36,321 bases of DNA from the NCBI GenBank assembly GCA_016874975.1, contig VGSQ01000021.1, positions 1 to 36,321 of the forward strand, in the 5' to 3' direction. The position numbers and the translations under genes were made by a program. The DNA is from Deltaproteobacteria bacterium (GTDB taxonomy: Bacteria > Desulfobacterota > Desulfobaccia > Desulfobaccales > 0-14-0-80-60-11). This document shows positions 17,969 through 25,908 of this stretch, one piece after another. Every line of letters begins with the position of its first letter. The stretch's first letter is position 1. Under the pieces are notes generated by a model. That model did not search any database. It was given only the letters and a program-made list of their open reading frames with translations, and was not told where the DNA came from.

Positions 17969-18447
17969 CGTCATCCTCCTTGCCCCGGCGGCCTCCGACT
18001 GGGTGGCGGAGCCGCAACATGATGAGATATTCTATCCTTTCCGGTCGGGCCGGGCATTAGTTTATTCCAGAGTTTTTCATCAGGCAGGGGGAGTGGCAGG
18101 GCGGGAGCGGTCTCAACTCTGAGCCCCCGGGGCACACACGGGAACCGGGTGAAAAGTCGGACCGGAAGCCCGCCCCGGCTTGTGCGCCGGAAGAGCCGCA
18201 GGCGACGGTTAACCTCTATGGACATGGTCAGAATGGCTGCGTCCGGCCCGAAAGTTTGGCCCGCCTCCCCGACCGGGAGGGTGCGTTTCAGGCGCCGCCC
18301 TGCCCTTTTCCCAGGTTAGATTTTTGTTGACGGAATGATAACCCGCTGTTTAGAATTACGTGTTTTGTCAGTCCCGACCACACAAGGGGGTGGCACGCCA
18401 AGGGAGGGATTCCCGGTTGGAGATCACTGTAAGGGAGGGTTCTGCCC
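17969..18447. other. Intergenic region between divergent genes
   Basis: About 480 nt between the small DUF3786-linked gene (-) and speD (+). Apart from the promoter candidate at 18327-18356 and scattered GC-rich inverted segments, I see nothing I can name. Confidence 0.5.
18327..18356 (+). promoter_or_regulatory. Predicted speD promoter
   Basis: TTGACG (18327-18332), 18 nt, TAGAAT (18351-18356). The predicted transcript would start near 18363 and give a leader of about 85 nt before the speD ATG. Judged by eye only. Confidence 0.45.
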
Positions 18448-18834
18448 ATGAAAAGGGAATTCTTGGTCCAGAATCCGCGGCCGGACGGATACCACCTGTT
18501 GATGGAGTTGTTCGGCTGCGACCAGGATAAACTCAATTCCCGCAAATTCCTGCACCAAACCGTCCGCAGCGCCGTTAAGAAGGTGGGGCTCACCAACCTG
18601 GGGTCCCGGTTCCACCAGTTCCAGCCCCAGGGGGTCACGGGGTTCACCCTCTTAGCCCAATCCCACATCTCCCTCCATAGTTGGCCGGAATTCGGCTATC
18701 TGGTCCTGGACATCTTCACTTGCGGCGACCAGGCCCAGGCCGATCAACTGGCCGACCTCTTCCTTGAACGATTGCAGCCCTCCCGCGTCAACTGTCAGGT
18801 GGTGCGGAAGGGTTACCAATATCCCCGGGATTAA
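18448..18834 (+). CDS. speD: S-adenosylmethionine decarboxylase proenzyme (SpeD)
   Basis: Makes decarboxylated SAM, the aminopropyl donor for spermidine. The 128-residue protein is a class 1B prokaryotic proenzyme that self-cleaves to form a pyruvoyl group. The site is in LLAQSHISLHSWPE: S72 would become pyruvoyl, H77 and C92 (DIFTCGD) are the other catalytic residues, at the same spacing as S63/H68/C83 in Thermotoga maritima. Residue 71, just before the cleavage point, is Gln where Glu is usual. The start ATG has GGGAGGG upstream. No spermidine synthase is nearby; a carboxyspermidine route elsewhere is possible. Confidence 0.93.
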   Translation: MKREFLVQNPRPDGYHLLMELFGCDQDKLNSRKFLHQTVRSAVKKVGLTNLGSRFHQFQPQGVTGFTLLAQSHISLHSWPEFGYLVLDIFTCGDQAQADQLADLFLERLQPSRVNCQVVRKGYQYPRD

Positions 18835-18879
18835 CGGCCGCCTGCGGCCTGACGCCCCTGTCGAGGGGCCGAAAAAGGG

Positions 18880-18907
18880 TTGACGCCCTCCCCCAGGCTG
18901 GCATAAT
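18880..18907 (+). promoter_or_regulatory. Predicted promoter of the TPR lipoprotein gene
   Basis: TTGACG (18880-18885), 16 nt, CATAAT (18902-18907), ending 38 nt before the GTG start. It lies in the 111-nt spacer after speD, which also holds two GC-rich hairpins (GGCCGC/GCGGCC and GCCCC/GGGGC) without a T-run. Confidence 0.5.
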
Positions 18908-18945
18908 AGTCCCTGAGCTGTAAATCATCGGGAGAGGTGTTTCTT

Positions 18946-19575
18946 GTGACGACCCCCAACCGTATCCTGCTTGGCGTGGCCCTGGTGATGCTCTGTGCCG
19001 CCGGGAACGGCTGCGGCCGCCAATCCGCCCTGCCCCCCCCGGCTCCCGAAAGAGCGTTGCCGGCGCCGCCGCCACCGGCTTCCTACGGCAGCCCGGACCA
19101 GATGATGTTGGGGGATGCCATGCGGGGTGGGCGTCAGTTGCCGCCCGCCGAGGTGGCCAACCTGAGCGACCGCCTCCTCATGGAAAACAGCTCCACCCTG
19201 CGGGACGGGGAGACCCTGGCGCGCCTGGAGATTCTGCTCCTCAAGACCCTGAAGAACGCTCCCCAAGAGCTTCGTGCCCGACTGATGCGCAACCTGGGGA
19301 TCATCCACTATCACAACCGCAAGTTCAAGCTGGCCCTGAACGAATTTCAGGCCTCCAACGAGCTTAATCCCAAGGACGCCCGCACCCACTTTTACCTGGC
19401 CCGCCTCTATGCCCACCAAGGCAATATCTTTCTGCGCCAGGGGCAGCAGAAAAAATCCCGAGGCCAGTTCAAACTGGCTAATATGGAGCTGGAACTGGCG
19501 CGCAAGCTGGATCCTGCCAACCCCGCCTACCGTAAGAACATCAAGCATATCCTGGAGCAAGAACAGGGGAGATGA
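18946..19575 (+). CDS. TPR-containing probable lipoprotein
   Basis: A 209-residue exported protein: short basic N-terminus, hydrophobic core (ILLGVALVMLCAAG) and a Cys in GNGCGRQ that could be lipidated although the lipobox is imperfect (Asn at -2). A Pro/Ala-rich linker follows, then two or three tetratricopeptide-like helical pairs (LRARLMRNLGIIHYHNRKF, ALNEFQASNELNPKDARTHFYLARLYAHQGN). Such proteins act as scaffolds in envelope assembly; its partner is unknown. I chose GTG 18946 because GGGAGAGG lies 8 nt upstream; another GTG three codons earlier overlaps that site. The stop overlaps the next ATG (ATGA). Confidence 0.82.
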   Translation: MTTPNRILLGVALVMLCAAGNGCGRQSALPPPAPERALPAPPPPASYGSPDQMMLGDAMRGGRQLPPAEVANLSDRLLMENSSTLRDGETLARLEILLLKTLKNAPQELRARLMRNLGIIHYHNRKFKLALNEFQASNELNPKDARTHFYLARLYAHQGNIFLRQGQQKKSRGQFKLANMELELARKLDPANPAYRKNIKHILEQEQGR

Positions 19576-19787
19576 GGATTTCCTGCCCTTATTGCGGCAA
19601 TGACACGGATTTTTATGAGGTGGCGGAAGGGGTGACCATCACCACCTTTTATCTGCAGAACGAAGATGGCAGCTTCTCCGCGGTGAGCGACGACTCGGAA
19701 ATCCAGGGGGAGGTGCGCCTCTTCTGCGGCGAATGCCACAAGGAACTTAAGGAATACCACGAGCATTTCCTGGACATGCTGTTTTGA
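19572..19787 (+). CDS. Small zinc-ribbon protein
   Basis: A 71-residue protein with two CxxC pairs, C5/C8 (SCPYCGN) and C52/C55 (FCGECHK), that should bind one zinc. Between them is a beta-rich segment with TITTFYLQNEDGSF. I do not recognise a named family. It overlaps the TPR lipoprotein gene by 4 nt (ATGA), so it is co-translated with it, although one protein is exported and this one has no signal. Confidence 0.78.
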   Translation: MRISCPYCGNDTDFYEVAEGVTITTFYLQNEDGSFSAVSDDSEIQGEVRLFCGECHKELKEYHEHFLDMLF

Positions 19788-19954
19788 GTTCTCCCCTCCC
19801 AGCCCTCGCGCCGCTCTCCGATACACCGCAGGGCGGGCCGTGCATGCTCCCGACCGTGAATATCAAGGTAAGGCCGAAAGGCGCCGCAGGCTATCCGGTC
19901 TCCGCAGCGCTGAGGTCTGCGGAACTCATAACCGCCTTTTGAGGGGGTGCGGCC

Positions 19955-20926
19955 TCAATTCTTCCGCAGCGTCTCTTTTCCCGAGCCGCTGCGGGCATAG
20001 AGGGCCATGTATTCCTGCTGCATGGACTTGACCTCCTCCCTGGCCTGGGCCAGGTTCTGTTCCAACTCCGCGATGTTTCGGGACTTCTCCCTTGACCCTT
20101 CGCGCTGCCGCTGCACCTCCTGCTCTAGGGCGGCTGCGGTCCCGCCCAGCCGGTCCCGCTCCTGCTGCATGGTCTCCAGCGCTTTGACCAGCGCTGCCTT
20201 CTCTTTTTCCAGGACTTCCAGCTTGGCCCTCAACAGCAGCTTCATCTTTCCGGGCAGGGCGTCGTCGTCGAGGAGGGCGTCCAGGTTTGCGTCCGGGAAG
20301 CGCTTCTGTCGGCGTCGGGCCAGCAGCAGTATGGCCGACAGAAGTGCTCCTGCCAGGGCCGCCACGCTCCAGGGCCACCCGGGGAGGGCCCTGAGCCACC
20401 CCGAAAAAGCGGGCGGCTTCAATTTCTCCAGGATGCTTCGCCACCGGGGCCGGCGAGAAGAGGCGGCGCTGCCGGACCCGGCCGCTCCGGGCGACTCCAG
20501 CCGCAGGGGGGCGGAGGCCAGCACCAGGGGCGGGTGGTCCCCGGTGCACAGCCGCAGACGCACGGTGAAGGGGCCGGACGCCGGGGGCTGCAATGCCACA
20601 ATCCATGACCCCGCCCCCGCCAGCTCCAGAAACACCGCGCCCAGGCCGCCGGCCTCGGGCATCACCTCCAGATGGCCGACCAGGGTGCCCACCTCTTGTC
20701 CGCCCACCACCTCCACCCGCAAGCGAACCACGCCGTCGGGCCCTCCCGGCAATGCCGCCAATCTGAGGGCCGGACTCCCCCCGGCCTTGCCCATTTCCAC
20801 CGCCGCGGTCCCCACCTGATTGACCGGCTCGCCGCCGGGCGGGGGCCCTCCCCCGGCCTTCCCGGCGCCCGCCCAGGTGAGCATCGCCGAGAATATCAGA
20901 CTAATGAATGTTTTGCTGCCCATCAT
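19955..20926 (-). CDS. Membrane protein with periplasmic beta domain and cytosolic coiled coil
   Basis: No known family recognised. With the start at 20926 (MMGSKT) the protein has 323 residues: a signal peptide (FISLIFSAMLTWAGAGKA), a Gly/Pro-rich linker, a beta-rich domain of about 110 residues (LRLAALPGGPDGVVRLRVEVV to VLASAPLRL), one transmembrane helix (WPWSVAALAGALLSAILLLA), then a long charged coiled coil (KLEVLEKEKAALVKALETMQ to the end). The start is uncertain: ATG 20962 and TTG 20986 are in frame and no start has a good Shine-Dalgarno sequence. The topology suggests a sensor or scaffold linking the periplasm to the cytosol. Confidence 0.7.
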   Translation of the reverse strand: MMGSKTFISLIFSAMLTWAGAGKAGGGPPPGGEPVNQVGTAAVEMGKAGGSPALRLAALPGGPDGVVRLRVEVVGGQEVGTLVGHLEVMPEAGGLGAVFLELAGAGSWIVALQPPASGPFTVRLRLCTGDHPPLVLASAPLRLESPGAAGSGSAASSRRPRWRSILEKLKPPAFSGWLRALPGWPWSVAALAGALLSAILLLARRRQKRFPDANLDALLDDDALPGKMKLLLRAKLEVLEKEKAALVKALETMQQERDRLGGTAAALEQEVQRQREGSREKSRNIAELEQNLAQAREEVKSMQQEYMALYARSGSGKETLRKN

Positions 20927-21369
20927 GGTTGTCAGAAGCGGACGTTGTTCTCCGGCGGTCATACCTGTCGCCACACCGACGCCCAAGGCGACTTACTCTC
21001 ACTATTTTCACTTATTCAAGGCGGTTATCTTCCTTGCTTGATCTTATCGAACAAATTCACATTTTCTACAGCGTCCCCCGGCTTTTTCGTATAATTTGTG
21101 GTGAGCCATCCTGGCCAGAGATCAGGGGGAGGGTTCCGCATCGCGGCCTTGGGGCCGCCACCAAGCGCAAAATCGGTCTTGGTCCGGTTGGCCAACGAAG
21201 GCATGGGGTTCTAAAATAGTCCTTATTTACCGTAAAAATCCCGGTTCTGTAGGGGCGGGTTTGAAACCCGCCCCTACAAAAGGTTTTTCATGCCCGGGGG
21301 TGGCCCCGTTGGGGCCATGAGCATTACAAGACAGCAATCTCATCGAAGAGGTGACCCGTGGAGGTGGAA
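20927..21369. other. Intergenic region between divergent genes
   Basis: About 440 nt between the coiled-coil membrane protein (-) and the triple protease (+). It holds a TATAAT at 21090-21095 without a good -35 and the composite repeat copy B at 21226-21334, directly upstream of the protease gene. No credible gene. Confidence 0.6.
21226..21334. repeat. Composite dispersed repeat, copy B
   Basis: Contains a perfect TAGGGGCGGGTTT/AAACCCGCCCCTA palindrome (21250-21276) and the same flanks as copy A at 6543-6680, ending in CAAGACAG. It lacks the roughly 30-nt segment present in copy A. It ends about 35 nt before the start of the protease gene. Confidence 0.8.
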
Positions 21370-23856
21370 ATGAGGCGCTTCGCCGTGGCTGCGACAATGG
21401 CGGCGATCCTCTGTCTGACGGTGGCGGGTTTGGCCGCCCAGGCCCAGGACGCCTTCCCGGAAATGGTCAGAAAGAGCAATCAGGCGGTGGTGCAGATTGT
21501 GGTGACGGACCGCCAGGGAAAAACCTGGAAGCGCGCCAGCGGCTTTTTCATCAGCGGTGAGGGCCGCCTGGTCACCTACCGGCGGCTGCTCCTGGGGGCC
21601 GCCGGCGCCGTGGCCAAAACCGGCGACGGCAAGACCTATCCCCTGAAGACCGTGCTGGCCGAGGACCGCCAGGGCGACGTGGCCCTGCTGGCCATCGAGC
21701 CGCCCCCCGCCCCTGTGCCTTATCTTCCCGTGGCCGCCGTCCCTCCTCAGATGGGGGAACGAGTGGTGGTCCTGGGGACCACGCGCAAGGGGACTCATAC
21801 CTTAAGTGACGGCGTGGTCTCCGGTTTGCGGGAGTTTCTCTCCTTCGGCCAGGTGATCCAGATCACCGCGGTGGTGCGTCCCGTTATCATGGGGGGGGCC
21901 GTTCTCAACCTGAAGGGGGAGGTGGTGGGGCTGGCCGGCAGCGGGAAATCGGAAGGCTACGAATTTTACTTCGCCGTTCCCGGGGCCAAAATTCTGGCCC
22001 TGAAGCCCGACCTTAACCAACCCCTGGGGGAGTGGAGCGCGGCCCACCTGCAGGAGGCCGTGGAGTACTACCGGCAGCGGGCCCGGTCGGCTTTCGGGGC
22101 CAAGCGCCATGACGAGGGCCTCCTTTATCTGCGCAGCGTCATCCGCATGCAGCCTGACGACCCCCAGGCGTGGTTTCAATTGGGTCAGGCTCTTGTCAGA
22201 CTGAACCGGCATCAACATGCCCTGGAGGCCTTGCGCCGGGCCGTGACCCTGAAGGCCGACTTTGCGGAAGCCCACTACCATCTGGGCCTGGTCTGCCTCA
22301 GACTCAACCAGCGGGAGACGGCCCGGAAGCACGCGGAGCTGCTCACCGCCCTGGACCAGAACCTGGCCGACAAACTGAAGGAGGCCCTCAAACCCGCGGC
22401 CGCGCCCGTCGGCGGCGAGATGAGTCTGCCGGAGTTGGTGGCCAGGATCCAGCCCACCGTGGTCTTCATTCAGGCCTCCTGCGGCCGGGGCAAGATCCGC
22501 AGCACCGGCACCGGCTTCTTCCTCAACGCCCGGGGCCACCTGGTGACCAACTACCACGTGCTCCGGGGCAAGGACCAGGCCACGGTCAAGACCAAAGAGG
22601 GGAAAGTCTATCCCATCACCCGCATCCTGGCCGAAGACAAGGCCGGCGACCTCATCCTGGCGGAGGTGGACCTGGGCGGCGCCACCGTCCCCTTTCTCCA
22701 GGTCTCCCGGGAGCTCCCCCGCATGGGCGAACAGGTGGTGATCGTGGGCAATCCCAAGGGGTTGGAGCAGACCGCCACCGAAGGCATCGTCTCGGCCATC
22801 CGGGAATTGCCCCGGGTGCGGGAAGGGAGACTGGTCCAGATTTCCGCGCCCATTTCCCCCGGCTCCAGCGGCAGCCCGGTGGTGAACCTGAAGGGGGTGG
22901 TGGTGGGCGTCGTCTCCCTGTTTTTCCCCGATGGACAGAACCTGAACTTCGCCATCGCCGCCGAGAGGGTGGCGGCTCTCAAACCCGGCCCCGGCCAGAC
23001 CCTGGAGGAGCGGGCGACGGGGTGGTTGGCCGAGGCCCGGGAACTGGTCCAGGAAGGCCGGGCCGCCCTGGAAGCCAAGAATTACGCCAAGGCCCTGAGA
23101 GCCCTGCAACTGGCCGTCAGGACCAAGCCGGATCTGCCTGAGGCCCGTTATTGTCTGGGTCTGGCGTATTTCGCGGTGGGCCAGGTGACGGACGCCGCCA
23201 AAGAGCTGAAGTTTTTAAGGCTGCTGGACGCCAAACTGGCCGACGAGTTGCAGACCGCCATGCAGGCCGCCGTCCGGCCCCCGCAAGAGCAGCTGCCGCA
23301 ACTGGTCCAGCGCCTCAAACCCGCGGTCATCGTGGTGTTCACCTACGACGCCCGGGACAACAAGACGGGCTTCGGCAGCGGGTTTTTCATCAATAAAGAA
23401 GGACACTTCATCACCAACCACCACGTTCTCGGGGGCTGTCACCGGGCCGAGGTCAAGGACGGCAAGGGCCAGGTCTATCCGGTGCTCAAGGTGCTGGCGG
23501 AGGACAAGGCGGGCGACCTGGCGCTGGCCGCGGCGCAATTGCCCGCCGGCGTCACCACCCCTTTTCTCAGCGTTTCGGAGACGCTCCCCGAAGTGGGGGA
23601 ACGCATCGTGGCCATCGGCAATCCCCAGGGCTTTGAACTCACCACTTCCGACGGCATCGTTTCGGGCCTGCGCCTCTTTGAGAAGGCGGGCACGGTCATC
23701 CAGATGACCGCGGCCATTTCCCCGGGGTCCAGCGGCGGACCGGTGGCCAACATGAAGGGGCAGGTCATAGGGGTCTCCTCCTTTTTCTGGACCCAGGGGC
23801 AAAACCTCAACTTTGCCATCCCCGGCAAACGGGTGCTGGCCTTGCTGAGGCGCTGA
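21370..23856 (+). CDS. Exported protein with three trypsin-like protease modules and TPR linkers
   Basis: An 828-residue protein with a signal peptide (MRRFAVAATMAAILCLTVAG, cleavage near AQA). Three HtrA-like trypsin modules follow. Module 1 (about 30-215) has R72 and M174 where the catalytic His and Ser belong, keeping only D103. Module 2 (about 352-540) has the full triad H396, D427, S500 (PGSSGSP). Module 3 (about 640-828) has H685, D716, S788 (PGSSGGP). Modules are separated by TPR-like helices (226-335 and 551-630). No PDZ domain is visible. It probably acts in periplasmic protein quality control or stress sensing. I chose ATG 21370 because GGAGG lies 5 nt upstream; GTG 21358 is an alternative. 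Confidence 0.9.
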   Translation: MRRFAVAATMAAILCLTVAGLAAQAQDAFPEMVRKSNQAVVQIVVTDRQGKTWKRASGFFISGEGRLVTYRRLLLGAAGAVAKTGDGKTYPLKTVLAEDRQGDVALLAIEPPPAPVPYLPVAAVPPQMGERVVVLGTTRKGTHTLSDGVVSGLREFLSFGQVIQITAVVRPVIMGGAVLNLKGEVVGLAGSGKSEGYEFYFAVPGAKILALKPDLNQPLGEWSAAHLQEAVEYYRQRARSAFGAKRHDEGLLYLRSVIRMQPDDPQAWFQLGQALVRLNRHQHALEALRRAVTLKADFAEAHYHLGLVCLRLNQRETARKHAELLTALDQNLADKLKEALKPAAAPVGGEMSLPELVARIQPTVVFIQASCGRGKIRSTGTGFFLNARGHLVTNYHVLRGKDQATVKTKEGKVYPITRILAEDKAGDLILAEVDLGGATVPFLQVSRELPRMGEQVVIVGNPKGLEQTATEGIVSAIRELPRVREGRLVQISAPISPGSSGSPVVNLKGVVVGVVSLFFPDGQNLNFAIAAERVAALKPGPGQTLEERATGWLAEARELVQEGRAALEAKNYAKALRALQLAVRTKPDLPEARYCLGLAYFAVGQVTDAAKELKFLRLLDAKLADELQTAMQAAVRPPQEQLPQLVQRLKPAVIVVFTYDARDNKTGFGSGFFINKEGHFITNHHVLGGCHRAEVKDGKGQVYPVLKVLAEDKAGDLALAAAQLPAGVTTPFLSVSETLPEVGERIVAIGNPQGFELTTSDGIVSGLRLFEKAGTVIQMTAAISPGSSGGPVANMKGQVIGVSSFFWTQGQNLNFAIPGKRVLALLRR

Positions 23857-24708
23857 AGAGCGGTGGGGGAGGGGGGCGGAAGCCGGCGGCCCCTTGCCGA
23901 ACCGGCCCGCCGCCCTCAGGACGGCAGCCCCAGTGAGAGGGTGGGGGAAAATATATTAATTAATAACAATAAGATAATAAAAATTTACCGTTATTAAAAG
24001 AATTATCTCCTTAATAAATCATTGATAACCCCCAATAAGCGATTAACCTCCCCACTAAATCCCATCACAGGCCCTGCATATACACCATAAATCCCACCCT
24101 AATCAATTAATCTGCCGTTTATGGGAAATTACCCCCGGAAGGACAATATAGTTTATTGTATAACTAATTAATATATCAGTTATAAATATGATTTATGACA
24201 TATTTGCCGATAGAAGCTGGCTTAGATATTTTTTATACCACTTTAATTATAAGTAAACTTAAATTTAACATATTAACCCCACTTACCCTAAAATTTAAGG
24301 ATAAAATAGGATTATTATGCCTTAATGAATATTTTAACATAATAATTAGACTTATATTAACAAGAATATCATCAAGTTATGCAAAGTACACAATATTTTT
24401 TCTTGACAGCCATATTTTCTTGGGATAAGCATGAACACACACCAAAGACCGTTCACCGTTGCCCTTGGGCATTCTTCCGTTTCCTGGAGGTAAGGGGGGG
24501 ACAAGGAGGAACGAGGACCGGATCCCAAAGGTCGTCGGGAGGGGGAAAGGCTCCTGCCGGCCTGGGTTCCACGGCCGAGGCCTGGAGGCGAATACTACCA
24601 CCAGCGCGATGACGGGGGATACCCCATCACCTCTGGTCGGCCTGCGTTGCCAGTCATTCTCGCTGCATTCGGCAGCGTTTCAGTCATCTACCGCAATTGA
24701 GGACCACC
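23857..24708. other. Long non-coding region with AT-rich island
   Basis: About 850 nt without a gene I can support. 23857-23944 is GC-rich. 23945-24425 is a strongly AT-rich island, full of TTAA and TTAAT steps, in an otherwise GC-rich window. 24426-24708 returns to high GC. TTGACA at 24403-24408, at the island's right edge, could be the -35 of a promoter reading toward the 3D-domain gene, but its -10 (near 24424-24431) is poor. I compared the 24440-24700 leader with the ydaO-type c-di-AMP and cobalamin riboswitch cores I remember and found no match. Confidence 0.6.
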
Positions 24709-25098
24709 ATGAAAAAAATGGCGCTTATTTGCCTTCTTTTGCTTTGTTTCCTGGGGGTGGGGGTGATGGGCTCTCCCCGACCGACCATGTGCGTCACCAT
24801 GTCCATTGTCACCGTCACGGCTTACCATCCGGGAGTTTATGGGGGGCATTCGGCCCGGGGCATCACCGCCTCCGGCATCCGGGTCCGGGAAGGCATCGTG
24901 GCGGTGAGCCGGGATATCGAAAAAAACCTCAACCTGGGCTTCGGCGACCGGGTCCTGCTTCATGGGCTGGGCGTCTTTGATTTCCAGGATCGCATGGCCG
25001 CCCACGTCCGCAAGAAGGTGGACGTTTTCATGAAGACCAAAAAGAAAGCCATTCGCTTCGGGGTGCGGCGCCACGTCGTCCTGGTCAAACTGGTGTGA
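24709..25098 (+). CDS. 3D domain-containing exported protein
   Basis: A 129-residue protein with a short N-terminal signal (MKKMALICLLLLCFLGVGVMG) and a 3D (Asp-Asp-Asp) domain like that at the C-terminus of MltA-type and resuscitation-like cell-wall enzymes. Visible features are VTVTAYHPGVYGGHSARGITASG, GIVAVSRDI, LGFGDRVLLHGLG and the acidic positions FDFQDRM and KKVDVFM. Probably acts on, or binds, peptidoglycan in the periplasm. The ATG at 24709 has GAGGA upstream. It converges with efp across only 10 nt, and the upstream region is an unusually long non-coding stretch. Confidence 0.82.
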   Translation: MKKMALICLLLLCFLGVGVMGSPRPTMCVTMSIVTVTAYHPGVYGGHSARGITASGIRVREGIVAVSRDIEKNLNLGFGDRVLLHGLGVFDFQDRMAAHVRKKVDVFMKTKKKAIRFGVRRHVVLVKLV

Positions 25099-25108
25099 GC
25101 CCGGCCCC

Positions 25109-25669
25109 CTATTTCACCCGTTCCACGTAGGCGCCGGTGCGGGTATCCACCCGCACCCGGTCCCCCACCTCAATAAACAGGGGCACCTGCACCACCGCGC
25201 CCGTTTCCAGGGTGGCGGGCTTGCTGCCCCCCGAGGCCGTGTCGCCCCGCACCCCGGGGTCGGTGCTCACCACCTCCAGTTCCACCGCGGTGGGGAGTTC
25301 CGCCGCCACCGGCTGCTGGTTGAAGAAGAGGATCTTCAGGTTCTCATTCTCCTTCAGATAGAGGGTGGCCTCCCCCAGCGCCGCGGCCGGCACCATGAAT
25401 TGCTCAAAGCTTTCCATGTCCATGAGGCAGTAGGTGTCCCCTTCCCGGTAAAGGTATTGCACCTCCCGCTCCATCAGGTCCGGGCGCTTCACCTTTTCGC
25501 CCGAGCGGAAGGTCTGCTCCAGCACCCGCCCCGTGACCAGGTTCTTGATCTTGGTGCGCACAAAGGCCCCGCCTTTGCCGGGCTTGACGTGGAGGAACTC
25601 CACGATGGCATACGGCGCCCCATCGATTTCAATCTTCAAGCCTTTCTTAAAGTCTGCCGTGGAATACAT
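25109..25669 (-). CDS. efp: Translation elongation factor P
   Basis: Relieves ribosome stalling at polyproline stretches. A 186-residue, three-domain protein of normal length. The tip loop of domain I is KPGKGGAF with lysine K32 at the position modified by EpmA-type beta-lysylation in many bacteria; no epmA or epmB gene is in the window. The C-terminal signature GDTASGGSKPATLETGAVVQVP is clear. The start is MYSTADFKKG at 25669. The 239-nt spacer toward the FtsB-like gene includes a 25-nt palindrome. Confidence 0.96.
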   Translation of the reverse strand: MYSTADFKKGLKIEIDGAPYAIVEFLHVKPGKGGAFVRTKIKNLVTGRVLEQTFRSGEKVKRPDLMEREVQYLYREGDTYCLMDMESFEQFMVPAAALGEATLYLKENENLKILFFNQQPVAAELPTAVELEVVSTDPGVRGDTASGGSKPATLETGAVVQVPLFIEVGDRVRVDTRTGAYVERVK

Positions 25670-25757
25670 GGACGGTTTTTCCTTATCACCGAGACTGAAA
25701 ATCCCCTCACCCGGGGGCAGGCTGTGTCGCCGGGGGGACCGGAGGCGGCGGGCCTCT

Positions 25758-25782
25758 GCCGGGGAGAATGATTCTCCCCGGC
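25758..25782. repeat. Perfect 12-bp-arm palindrome
   Basis: GCCGGGGAGAAT, G, ATTCTCCCCGGC: a perfect inverted repeat of 25 nt. It lies in the leader of efp (minus) and downstream of the FtsB-like gene. It has no T-run on either side, so it may be a protein-binding site or a regulatory hairpin rather than a simple terminator. Confidence 0.7.
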
Positions 25783-25908
25783 GGCGCCGCAGGCGGGGCT
25801 GCTTACCCCGTAATTTCCAGGAAGCGCCAGGGGAGGCCCGGCCTCGCTGGGAGCCGGCTCAGGCCGGCCTGCAGACGTCCCCCGGGATGGCCCCCGGAGG
25901 CCGCGGGA

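Noticed and set aside
18391-18410. TGGCACG resembling half of a sigma54 promoter before speD
   Set aside because: The required GC element at the right distance (TTGCA/T) is missing; the sigma70-type candidate at 18327-18356 fits better.
24370-24400. A DnaA-box-like TTATGCAAA beside the AT-rich island (possible origin)
   Set aside because: Only one imperfect box was seen, with no cluster and none of the genes usually found beside oriC.
24195-24428. A 77-codon open frame in the AT-rich island
   Set aside because: Composition is that of translated AT-rich noise (Ile/Leu/Phe/Tyr/Lys), there is no Shine-Dalgarno sequence, and no domain is recognisable.
24440-24708. Possible riboswitch upstream of the 3D-domain gene
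   Set aside because: 3D/RlpA-type genes often follow ydaO-type c-di-AMP riboswitches, but the conserved core elements I know are not present, nor are cobalamin-box sequences.
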